NCBI GenBank assembly: GCA_002314055.1
Contig: DCBP01000077.1
Coordinates: forward strand, 1-7,761
Source: Prevotella sp. UBA1104
Lineage (GTDB): Bacteria; Bacteroidota; Bacteroidia; Bacteroidales; Bacteroidaceae
Direction: 5' to 3'
DNA length: 7,761 nucleotides
Below, one piece after another: positions 1 to 6,151 of this stretch (within the stretch, counting starts at the first letter, position 1; every line of letters begins with the position of its first letter). The translations under genes and the position numbers were made by a program. Under the pieces are notes generated by a model that ran no database searches, was not told the origin of the DNA, and saw nothing but the letters and a program-made list of their open reading frames with translations.

Positions 1-1006
1 AACGAACTGGACACCCTAAGAAATTGCTCACGCAATGCTTGTCGGTCATCACTTCGAGAGTGTTCGGCTTCACATCAGGATAACTAAAACCGGAAATTTT
101 TCCGCTACCGTCGTATATCTCGTCGTCGATAAAGCGTGCATCACGGTGTTCCTCGTCCCAAACATATTCGAGCACGGCATGCCTACCCGTGGCATCAGCC
201 ACAAAGAAGTGATAATTTCCGTTGTCATCGGGCACATGCAGATCAAACTGCTTCACCATTGTTATAGCCTCGTCCACAGAATGTGCGTTGTCGAGCAGAT
301 AGCGCATAAGCACCGTAGTGGTGAGTTTGTTCCGTGCGTTGCTCTGTTGTGTAGGTTTTCCATCAAGATGAAGCACACTGATGGCAAACCCTGCCTCGTT
401 CATGCCGTCCATCAGCAAATACGGAAATCCCATTATATATGAGAGGTCTTGCACTTTTTTCTCGTTGAAATCTTTGACATTATCACTAAAACAATGATAC
501 AGGTTCTGGCGATAGCCTATCCAGTAGCCGTCTACAAGCGATATAGACTTGAGCTTGCCAGCAGGAGCCGTGCGTACAAGGGCGGCGGCAATGGGCTCGT
601 TGCCGTGTGAATAGTCAAAGTTGCGTCCCATGATGCGCGAGCCGTCGGGCGTTGTGGCAGCAAAGGCACTGCATCCGGCATCATAGTTGAGCTTTGCTTC
701 AGACTGTGGTGTTGGTGAATCACACAGATATTTCAAAACAAAACCCACGAGTCCGCCATTTGTCGTTATATTGGCCTTCGTCAAGAGGTCGAGCTTATAG
801 TCGGCGGTATAGTCGAGATAGAAGAACCGTCCGTCGTCCAAATCCTGTATGGAGTGAAGCATTCTCAGCTTTGCCGGGTCGCTAACGAGCGATGCCGGTA
901 CACTGGTGTATCTCATGCCCTCGGTGCCGTTGGCATCATCGCTGCATGCCGTGAGCGGAGCAATCCCTATGAGGGAGAGGAAAAACAATCTAAAAACTTT
1001 TTTCAT
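1..1006 (-). CDS. Choloylglycine hydrolase / linear amide C-N hydrolase family lipoprotein (C-terminus outside window)
   Basis: The reading frame is open from ATG at 1006 to the window edge, giving 335 codons with no stop. The C-terminus is missing but probably short, judging by usual family lengths. Residues 1-20 form a signal peptide ending in the lipobox LTAC, with lipid Cys21 followed by SDD, like the Bacteroidetes surface-export signal. The N-terminal-nucleophile motif is clear: GCSAF with Cys112, then GRNFDY with Arg128 and Asp131. The Cys+16 Arg and Cys+19 Asp spacing equals Cys2/Arg18/Asp21 of bile salt hydrolases. DGMNEAGFAISVLHL (200-214) is another family hallmark. The enzyme should hydrolyse a linear amide, such as a bile-salt conjugate, penicillin V or an N-acyl amide; the substrate cannot be read from sequence. 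About 90 residues separate the lipid Cys from the catalytic Cys, as in relatives that self-cleave before an internal Cys. The start lies 21 bases after the upstream stop, so the two genes are probably co-transcribed. Confidence 0.88.
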   Translation of the reverse strand, partial: MKKVFRLFFLSLIGIAPLTACSDDANGTEGMRYTSVPASLVSDPAKLRMLHSIQDLDDGRFFYLDYTADYKLDLLTKANITTNGGLVGFVLKYLCDSPTPQSEAKLNYDAGCSAFAATTPDGSRIMGRNFDYSHGNEPIAAALVRTAPAGKLKSISLVDGYWIGYRQNLYHCFSDNVKDFNEKKVQDLSYIMGFPYLLMDGMNEAGFAISVLHLDGKPTQQSNARNKLTTTVLMRYLLDNAHSVDEAITMVKQFDLHVPDDNGNYHFFVADATGRHAVLEYVWDEEHRDARFIDDEIYDGSGKISGFSYPDVKPNTLEVMTDKHCVSNFLGCPVR

Positions 1007-1027
1007 ATCCACAATTCAAATTATCGG

Positions 1028-2929
1028 TTAATATTTATATTCATAACTATGGTACACATCTGGCGAATTAAGTAGTTTCCACGATATATTCAGTTTGTTG
1101 ATGCTCTTGTCGTACAGGACGGAGCGGTTGTTGTTCAGCAAATTGATGAGCGTGTTGATGCGGTTATCTATCATCGTGCGATCGTTGATTGACACCACTG
1201 GCAGGTCGAAAGCAAGTGTCCAGTATTTCGGGAACTGCTTTTCGAGTGTGGTCTGCACGTCGTTGCTATATGGAGTGTAAGACATTATCCACTCTTGAAC
1301 GTAGCGCGGAGGGGGAGTCAACTGGAAGGTTTGCTTACTATTGCCTGTCTTGGTATTATAGTAGGGATTTGTCTTGAAAAATCCTACTGTATATGCCAGT
1401 GTCTGCAGACGCACATAAATGTCGGTCGTAAAGCTATAAGTGCCGCTGGCACTTGGCATTTTCCATATCCAACTATGACTCACGGTGCAGTCGGTGCGCA
1501 GTATCGGTTTTGCCGTGGTGTGTTTCACGGGCGACCCCCAATGTGACGTTGGTCGTGTGCCTGCCGTGTATTCCCATTTCGGGGCATTGCCATTCTGCGA
1601 ATGAGTCATCTTCAAGTCTGGTATGTCATACGACCAACTTTTTGAAAACGACACTCCGCCACCGATGCCCAGGCTCGGGTCTTTTGAAAATGTCAATGCG
1701 CTGTTTAGCGACCAATCGAAACCATGCGTGTATGTTGAAGAACCGCTGGTACTGTTCACAGGTGAAACCTGTTCTATTTTCACGGTTTTATTGCTAAACG
1801 AATGTTCTGTGGAAAATTGATATAGAAATGGTCCGTAAGTGCCATCGCGATACCATTTCTTCTCGTTAGTGGGGCCGCATTCTAATCTGCTATTTTCAAG
1901 CGTTACGGTTTCCTTCACGAGATAATAATCGGTCATATTCGTCTTGTCATTGGCATTCCATATATAATATATAAGCGTTACAGGTTCGCTCTTGCCACAC
2001 ATTGCCACATTGAAGGTGCGCCGATATTGCTGCGCATCGATTATGTCCATCAAGTTTGCCTTGTCTATGCCATTTTCCGTAACAAGCATTTTGCGTCCTT
2101 GTGCCATAAGTTTCTCCCTGTCGGTAATATATTCTGGCTGCAGGTTCAACCATGCAACAAGAGCCTCGGCATGCTGACCGTAAACATAATCGGTGGGCAT
2201 TTCCGGAGCAGAATCCTTGTTCATGAATGATGACAGAATCTCACCGGTTTCCTCGTCAAACTCCTCTACAAGGGTCTCGCCAGCAGTAACGTCGTCAAGA
2301 TCGGAAACGACATAAAGATCGGAGCCGCGCAACGCTATGGCATCGCATACCACTCCGTCGGTATCAGCCTCGTCAGCAAACGGCGGCAGCGGATTACCGT
2401 TGCTGTCGCTTTCCACATCTACGAACCGGGAGCAGAACGAGGAAGCAAACGGCGGATATATAATGGCAAGGCTTCCTTCTGCCGCCATTTCCCGAAAGAC
2501 GTTCTTTATGTGTTTCATCCATGACGCTATGCCCTCCTTCGTGGGCTCTACATACACGATGTTTCCCCCACGGAGATACAGATTTATTATCTTCCTCATA
2601 TCGGCATCAGCAAGCGAACGCGCACGGGCATCGGTAAACGCCACAGTAGTCACGGCATCGTCAAGCGATGAAGTTTTGTTGGATATCCTTCTCAGCAGAG
2701 CTTCGGCACTTTGCGGATAGCTATCGCTAAATACATACGTGGGCAAGGCGGTGAAGAGCTTGGGCGTATCGACAGTAACGAGCTCAGTCTCTTCTGTTTC
2801 AATCACGGGTGACTTTATTTCATCGTCGTCGCTGCATGCTACAAGCGACAGTGCAACGGATACGCATAGCAATACCTGAGGTATACTTGCAAGCGTAATT
2901 AATCTCTTGAATAATTTAAAGGTTCTCAT
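1028..2929 (-). CDS. Lipoprotein with a leukocidin/alpha-hemolysin-like pore-forming domain
   Basis: This is a 633-residue protein. Residues 1-31 are a signal peptide ending in the lipobox LVAC; lipid Cys32 is followed by SDDDE, matching the acidic export signal of surface lipoproteins in Bacteroidetes. Residues 55-300 form an unrecognised alpha/beta-looking domain. From about 305 to 580 the protein is rich in beta strands and aromatics. Residues 400-443 can be laid on the alpha-hemolysin pre-stem and next strand: THGFDW for TYGFNG, LGIGGGVSFS for IGGLIGANVS, and SYDIPDLKMTHS for KYVQPDFKTILES. KWEY and SHWG (451-465) then correspond to the GWKV and NWGP stretches. Alternating small/polar and bulky residues in 420-434 suit a membrane hairpin. 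Inferred role: a cell-surface or released beta-barrel pore-former. Cysteines 166, 195, 311, 351 and 481 could form disulfides. It is the first gene of an operon with the amide hydrolase. The pore-forming call comes from remembered sequences, not a search. Confidence 0.72.
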   Translation of the reverse strand: MRTFKLFKRLITLASIPQVLLCVSVALSLVACSDDDEIKSPVIETEETELVTVDTPKLFTALPTYVFSDSYPQSAEALLRRISNKTSSLDDAVTTVAFTDARARSLADADMRKIINLYLRGGNIVYVEPTKEGIASWMKHIKNVFREMAAEGSLAIIYPPFASSFCSRFVDVESDSNGNPLPPFADEADTDGVVCDAIALRGSDLYVVSDLDDVTAGETLVEEFDEETGEILSSFMNKDSAPEMPTDYVYGQHAEALVAWLNLQPEYITDREKLMAQGRKMLVTENGIDKANLMDIIDAQQYRRTFNVAMCGKSEPVTLIYYIWNANDKTNMTDYYLVKETVTLENSRLECGPTNEKKWYRDGTYGPFLYQFSTEHSFSNKTVKIEQVSPVNSTSGSSTYTHGFDWSLNSALTFSKDPSLGIGGGVSFSKSWSYDIPDLKMTHSQNGNAPKWEYTAGTRPTSHWGSPVKHTTAKPILRTDCTVSHSWIWKMPSASGTYSFTTDIYVRLQTLAYTVGFFKTNPYYNTKTGNSKQTFQLTPPPRYVQEWIMSYTPYSNDVQTTLEKQFPKYWTLAFDLPVVSINDRTMIDNRINTLINLLNNNRSVLYDKSINKLNISWKLLNSPDVYHSYEYKY

Positions 2930-2994
2930 ATCATTTAGTTTTTTCGTGTTTCATTACGGCAATGATTATATACCAGTACCATTTGTTTCGGAAG

Positions 2995-3026
2995 CAAAAT
3001 TAGCGGATATAGAAAAACGGCACAAA
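2995..3026 (-). promoter_or_regulatory. Bacteroidetes-type promoter of the lipoprotein operon
   Basis: On the minus strand, TTTG (3026-3023) is followed after 20 bases by TAATTTTG (3002-2995). This matches the Bacteroidetes -33 TTTG / -7 TAnnTTTG consensus. Transcription should start near 2990, leaving about 60 bases of leader before the ATG at 2929. No Shine-Dalgarno sequence is visible in the leader, as is common in this phylum. Confidence 0.7.
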
Positions 3027-3109
3027 CGGCGGGACCCTCAAATTTAGTCAAAATGCCATCTATCGCTGTTTTTTTTTCCTTAAAAATAGGCAAGAAGCTC
3101 TTTTTTTTA

Positions 3110-3117
3110 TACATTTG
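3110..3117 (+). promoter_or_regulatory. Probable -7 box of the LuxR-type regulator gene
   Basis: TACATTTG matches TAnnTTTG and lies 24 bases before the ATG at 3142. No TTTG is found at the expected -33 distance. Instead the upstream stretch holds runs of nine T (3069-3077) and eight T (3101-3108). The promoter is therefore weak by consensus, or activator dependent. Confidence 0.45.
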
Positions 3118-3141
3118 CAATAACAAAAACAAAGACTTACT

Positions 3142-4161
3142 ATGAATAGAGCATACAATAAATACAGACATTTTGGGAAATCCTTTTGCAGATTTCTGAA
3201 GCAACACATTCCAGAGGAAAAGGTATTTCTCGACCGCCGCCGACAAGGCTTGGCAGTATGGTTCGTATTGCTGATAACATTAGGGATACTGGCCGACTTG
3301 CTTGAACTTTCCGGATCATTCAGCATTTTCTATAAATACTCAAACAGCATCATGCTCGTGCTGATATGGACTTCCGCTACATGCTACTTACTGAAGAAAA
3401 CTAATATTCTGCAAACGGTGTCTCTACTCTCGCTGACTACACTGCTGTTCATATCCACCGACACCATATATTGCGCATTGGTGCCATCCGTGCCACACAC
3501 CGATATGGTGGTTCTTGTAAACATGCTCATCCTTACGGCAAACATCATGTTTTCGATAGCAACTTACCAGACGGTAACGACTATGCTAAACGTGACTCTT
3601 TCTATCACTACATTCTTTGTTTGCATGGTTCTTACTAACAACAAAGACTCTCTGCAATATGTGGCAATGATGACTCTGATATTCATCTATATCGGTATTC
3701 TCGGACTACACATAACTCGCAACTCAAATCATCTGCAGGATGAAAACACTACGATAAAGAACGAGGAAGAGGAGCTGATGCATCTGCTACGGCTCAACAA
3801 AGAGCAGATGAGACTCTACATCCAACTGGCTAAACGCAAATACAACGAAGATGAGACGAAACTGATTCTCGCCCAATTCAACGAAAAAACACAAAAGTAT
3901 ATTATCGACAACGTAACAAAATATCTTGATGCCGAAGCTTCAACAGAAAAGCGAATAGAGAAGGCTTTTCCAGAACTTACACCCTCGGAACGCGACATCG
4001 CAAGGATGATTCTGCACGGACACAAGCTTGGAGCCATCTGCACCATGCTAAACAAAACGGAATCTAACGTAAACACCCAGCGTGCCAATATCCGCCGCAA
4101 ACTCGGCTTGCAGCCTCAAGACAATCTATATGATTTTCTGAAAACAAAAATGCAGGAATAA
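3142..4161 (+). CDS. Membrane-anchored LuxR-type HTH transcriptional regulator
   Basis: This 339-residue protein has a basic cytoplasmic N-terminus (1-35) and about six hydrophobic helices, near 36-56, 68-86, 91-111, 122-141, 145-165 and 172-191. A charged, probably coiled-coil linker follows (about 197-275). A C-terminal LuxR/GerE-type HTH occupies 276-337: FPELTPSERDIARMILHGHK, then LGAICTMLNKTESNVNTQRA, then IRRKLGL. The TPSE opening and the SNVNTQRANIRRKLG recognition helix are typical. There is no receiver or kinase domain, so the signal is presumably sensed by the membrane part and passed directly to DNA-bound HTH dimers. It diverges from the lipoprotein operon across a 212-base intergenic region, which makes that operon (and itself) its most likely target. 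Its ligand cannot be inferred. Similar membrane-HTH proteins of unknown function are common in Prevotella and Bacteroides. Confidence 0.88.
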   Translation: MNRAYNKYRHFGKSFCRFLKQHIPEEKVFLDRRRQGLAVWFVLLITLGILADLLELSGSFSIFYKYSNSIMLVLIWTSATCYLLKKTNILQTVSLLSLTTLLFISTDTIYCALVPSVPHTDMVVLVNMLILTANIMFSIATYQTVTTMLNVTLSITTFFVCMVLTNNKDSLQYVAMMTLIFIYIGILGLHITRNSNHLQDENTTIKNEEEELMHLLRLNKEQMRLYIQLAKRKYNEDETKLILAQFNEKTQKYIIDNVTKYLDAEASTEKRIEKAFPELTPSERDIARMILHGHKLGAICTMLNKTESNVNTQRANIRRKLGLQPQDNLYDFLKTKMQE

Positions 4162-4190
4162 AGGAAGGAAAGAAAGAAGAATAAAAATTG

Positions 4191-4254
4191 GTTCATCCGG
4201 AATATGGAGTGATAGTATATATCATCACTCCAAGCACCGGTTGAACACTTTTTT
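4191..4254 (+). terminator. Strong tiered hairpin terminator after the LuxR-type gene
   Basis: Three nested stems are visible. The outer stem is GTTCA (4191-4195) with TGAAC (4242-4246); after a T:T mismatch comes CCGG (4197-4200) with CCGG (4237-4240). Across a 4x4 internal loop lies TGGAGTGAT (4205-4213) with ATCACTCCA (4224-4232) around a 10-base loop. Six Ts follow at 4249-4254. An A-run sits on the upstream side (4183-4187), so it could also work on the other strand. It begins 30 bases after the stop codon. Confidence 0.85.
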
Positions 4255-4373
4255 ATTACAAATAGAAGATGAAAAGTTCCACCTGTCATATCAATAGCGG
4301 CATACTTCAACAGATTGTCAGACAAGCGTAAAGGGAATAAAACCGTTAAATAAGCAAAATGAAATCTCTTTTG

Positions 4374-4405
4374 TTTGCGATTATGTAGTTAAAACATTAT
4401 TTTTG
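4374..4405 (+). promoter_or_regulatory. Consensus Bacteroidetes promoter in front of a gene remnant
   Basis: TTTG (4374-4377), then 20 bases, then TATTTTTG (4398-4405). The spacing is identical to that of the lipoprotein operon promoter. It points at the ATG at 4427. Transcription from it would run towards the 3' end of the convergent dehydrogenase gene and meet the hairpin at 4471-4516. Confidence 0.65.
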
Positions 4406-4426
4406 CAAAACATAATAATTGCAAGT

Positions 4427-4525
4427 ATGGAATTTATAGACAGAATAGACGAACGAAAGCGACTAAAAGAAATTCCCACCGATATTAAACATTGCCGTTC
4501 TATATCGATGGGAATTATTATTTAA
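4427..4525 (+). pseudogene. N-terminal remnant of an AAA-type ATPase (ATPase_2-like)
   Basis: A 32-codon frame starts MEFIDRIDERKRLKE. This resembles the N-terminus of the Bacteroidetes ATP-binding proteins that begin with M-[EK]-F-I-[DG]-R-x-x-E-x-x-R-L and carry a Walker A motif some 20 residues later. Here the resemblance stops at about codon 15 (4471), exactly where the terminator stem of the convergent gene begins. The remaining codons are simply that hairpin read in frame, ending in TAA at 4525. No Walker A, Walker B or later domain is present. With the consensus promoter 22 bases upstream this looks like the stump of a deleted gene. It could instead be a small ORF with a chance resemblance. 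Confidence 0.55.
4471..4516 (-). terminator. Terminator of the carboxynorspermidine dehydrogenase gene
   Basis: Arms at 4471-4485 and 4502-4516 pair over 15 positions with one mismatch, around a 16-base loop. Reading the minus strand, the hairpin starts 14 bases after the dehydrogenase stop and is followed by a U-rich tail (TTCTTTTAG, 4469-4461). The plus-strand side is followed by AT-rich sequence without a pure T-run, so plus-strand termination is possible but weaker. Confidence 0.8.
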
Positions 4526-4530
4526 AAGAA

Positions 4531-5757
4531 CTACAGTTCGAGGTCGCCGTCGAACACCTCGTGCCACGGCAGTCCCTGTTTGTTCAGTTGCTCCATAAAT
4601 GGATCCGGGTCGAACTCCTCTACGTTCCATACTCCCGGACGTCGCCACAGTCCCTTGAAGAACATCATGGCTCCAATCATTGCCGGTACACCGGTGGTGT
4701 AGCTTACACCCTGCATGCCGGTTTCCAAATATGCGGCATGGTGGCTACAGTTGTTGTAAACGTAGTATGTGCGCTCCTTGCCATCCTTGAGTCCGCGGAT
4801 ACGGCAACCGATACTCGTCTCGCCGTCGTAGTTTTCGCCAAGGTCCTGAGGATTAGGCAAAACCGCCTTTAGGAACTGCAGCGGAACGATTTTCACCTTA
4901 ACTTTCTTCTCCGGGTTATCAGCAAGCGGAGCCTCGTATTCAATCTCGTCGATGCGCGACATACCGAGGTTCTGAATACAGTCGAGGTAAGTGAGATACT
5001 GCTGACCGAAGGTCATCCAGAAGCGTGCGCGCTTGATGGTAGGATAGTTCTTTACGAGTGATTCTATCTCCTCGTGGTGAAGCAGATAACTCTCTTTCGG
5101 TCCGACGTTAGGATAGTTGAGTGTTTTGTGAATCTCCAGCGGTTCTGTCTCCACCCATTTGCCATCCTGCCAGTAGAGTCCCTTCTGTGTAATCTCACGG
5201 ATATTTATTTCCGGATTAAAGTTTGTGGCAAAAGCCTTGTGGTGGTTACCGGCATTGCAGTCCACGATATCTAGATACTGAATCTCGTCGAAGTAGTGCT
5301 TAGCAGCATAAGCCGTGAAGATGCTCGTTACTCCCGGGTCGAAACCACAGCCAAGAATAGCCGTCAGTCCGGCATCCTCGAAGCGTTTCTTGTAAGCCCA
5401 CTGCCATGAATACTCAAAGTGAGCCTCATCCTTCGGTTCATAGTTTGCAGTGTCAAGATAGTTCACTCCGCAAGCCAGACAAGCCTCCATGATAGTGAGG
5501 TCCTGATATGGCAGTGCGAGGTTAACACACAGCTCCGGCTTGTAGTCGTTGAAGAGAGTCTTCAGCTGTTCCACGTCGTCAGCATCCACCTGAGCGGTCT
5601 TTATATCGGGATTACCGATATACTCCTTGATTTTATCACATTTTGCCTTTGTGCGGCTTGCAATCATGATGTCGGTGAAGACATCCGAGTTTTTTGCGAT
5701 TTTTACGGCTGCCACGGTAGCTACACCGCCGGCACCGATGATTAATACTTTTCCCAT
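4531..5757 (-). CDS. Carboxynorspermidine dehydrogenase (saccharopine dehydrogenase family)
   Basis: This 408-residue protein is full length for the family. An N-terminal Rossmann fold with GAGGVA (8-13) binds NAD(P)H. CVNLALPYQDLTIMEACLACG (77-97) and NYLDTANYE (99-107) are typical of the family, as is GCGFDPGVTSIF (136-147). The C-terminal catalytic and dimer region ends with a conserved GVSYTTGVPAMIGAMMFFKG stretch (350-369). Known role: NADPH-dependent condensation of L-aspartate semialdehyde with a diamine (putrescine or 1,3-diaminopropane) to carboxyspermidine or carboxynorspermidine, which is then decarboxylated by NspC in the gut-Bacteroidales polyamine route. No nspC is in the window. 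The gene begins 6 bases after a 19-codon mini-ORF that carries what is probably its promoter. It may once have followed the DUF6621-like gene directly. The alternative, saccharopine reductase of lysine metabolism, is less likely from overall resemblance. Confidence 0.85.
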   Translation of the reverse strand: MGKVLIIGAGGVATVAAVKIAKNSDVFTDIMIASRTKAKCDKIKEYIGNPDIKTAQVDADDVEQLKTLFNDYKPELCVNLALPYQDLTIMEACLACGVNYLDTANYEPKDEAHFEYSWQWAYKKRFEDAGLTAILGCGFDPGVTSIFTAYAAKHYFDEIQYLDIVDCNAGNHHKAFATNFNPEINIREITQKGLYWQDGKWVETEPLEIHKTLNYPNVGPKESYLLHHEEIESLVKNYPTIKRARFWMTFGQQYLTYLDCIQNLGMSRIDEIEYEAPLADNPEKKVKVKIVPLQFLKAVLPNPQDLGENYDGETSIGCRIRGLKDGKERTYYVYNNCSHHAAYLETGMQGVSYTTGVPAMIGAMMFFKGLWRRPGVWNVEEFDPDPFMEQLNKQGLPWHEVFDGDLEL

Positions 5758-5763
5758 ATCTGA

Positions 5764-5823
5764 TTATTTTATTTCTTCTCCTTTAATTCCCTGTGCATTC
5801 ATCAGCGAAATTACACTGTTCAT
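5764..5823 (-). pseudogene. 19-codon mini-ORF: in-frame deletion derivative of the DUF6621-like gene
   Basis: It encodes MNSVISLMNAQGIKGEEIK and stops 6 bases before the dehydrogenase ATG. The first five codons correspond to MNDII, the start of the DUF6621-like gene at 7552. The last 14 correspond to SLMNALGIKGEEI near its C-terminus (residues 184-196 of 203). About 180 codons are missing, yet the frame, start and stop are kept. The same promoter core lies 4 bases upstream of both ATGs. It is most simply a collapsed duplicate. It may still act as a leader or translation-coupling peptide for the dehydrogenase, or be nothing more than its 5' untranslated region. Confidence 0.65.
5769..5809. repeat. 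Direct repeat copy A: 3' end of the DUF6621-like gene
   Basis: This 41-base segment matches 6964-7004 at 39 of 41 positions in the same orientation. It lies just upstream of the dehydrogenase and forms most of the mini-ORF. Identity stops sharply on both sides. Confidence 0.9.
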
Positions 5824-5870
5824 GCTACAAAGGTATATATTTTAATGACAAATGAAGAATGTTGAATAAA
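5818..5870. repeat. Direct repeat copy A: promoter region of the DUF6621-like gene
   Basis: This resembles 7547-7602. Shared landmarks in order are GTTCATGCT, CAAAG, an AT stretch, AATGA, AAATGA and TTGAATAAA or CTGAATAAA, with a few substitutions and short gaps. It covers the ATG, the -7 box and about 35 bases upstream. Confidence 0.7.
5828..5835 (-). promoter_or_regulatory. Probable promoter -7 box for mini-ORF and dehydrogenase
   Basis: The minus strand reads TACCTTTG, a TAnnTTTG match, then TAGC and the ATG of the mini-ORF. No TTTG is seen at the -33 distance. Transcription would start at or very near the mini-ORF ATG, giving the dehydrogenase a leader of about 65 bases. The element is homologous to the box at 7557-7564. 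Confidence 0.5.
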
Positions 5871-5880
5871 GAATTTTATT
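5864..5880. repeat. AT-rich inverted repeat upstream of the dehydrogenase promoter
   Basis: AATAAA (5865-5870) and TTTATT (5875-5880) flank a 4-base loop. Its centre lies about 41 bases upstream of the -7 box centre, the same distance as the palindrome upstream of the DUF6621-like promoter. It could also be a weak terminator for the DUF3990 cassette. Confidence 0.35.
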
Positions 5881-5932
5881 ACAACAATATGAAAGATTAT
5901 TATCAGGATTGGAATACTTTACGATAGAAGTT

Positions 5933-6151
5933 TCATTGTGCCATCTCTTCCTTAAGGTATCCATACTGATACAAAGGACTCTGTATATAGAATCCATTAT
6001 CCGTATTGACAAGTTTCTTGTAAAGCTTCGAATTGTAAACAACATTAAACGCATCTACCAAAGAAAACTTATAATCCTCCTGCAATAAAGAAACCAATTT
6101 TTCTATATCACAATTTATGATAAACTGTCTCTGACTTTTTGTTAATTTCAT
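5933..6151 (-). CDS. Small protein, third gene of the DUF3791-DUF3990 cassette (DUF3791-like)
   Basis: This 72-residue, mostly helical, soluble protein has no signal peptide. Two stretches look conserved: DYKFSLVDAFNVVYNS (26-41) and GFYIQSPLYQYGYLKEE (53-69). That pattern, an S-x-x-A-h-x-h-h-Y-x-S helix followed by an LY-x-QSP-x-Y end, is familiar from small proteins encoded beside DUF3990 genes, but I cannot name the family with certainty. The start codon overlaps the DUF3990 stop as ATGA (6148-6151), implying translational coupling and a stoichiometric partner such as an antitoxin. No strong terminator follows, so transcription may continue into the dehydrogenase gene. Confidence 0.68.
   Translation of the reverse strand: MKLTKSQRQFIINCDIEKLVSLLQEDYKFSLVDAFNVVYNSKLYKKLVNTDNGFYIQSPLYQYGYLKEEMAQ

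Noticed and set aside
35..442. Plus-strand ORF of 135 codons
   Set aside because: It lies opposite the amide hydrolase gene, whose minus-strand frame has the family motifs. The translation resembles no family.
2337..2720. Plus-strand ORF of 127 codons
   Set aside because: It is a low-complexity Ala/Ser-rich antisense shadow of the pore-former lipoprotein, with no start signals.
2935..3246. Minus-strand ORF of 103 codons, and a second in another frame (3060-3326)
   Set aside because: They cross the divergent promoter region and the start of the HTH regulator and have no recognisable content; the promoters found here contradict coding use.
4116..4325. Minus-strand ORF of 69 codons
   Set aside because: It is made largely of the terminator hairpin and AT-rich intergenic sequence, with no family resemblance.
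4492..4872. Plus-strand ORF of 126 codons
   Set aside because: It is antisense to the well-supported dehydrogenase gene.
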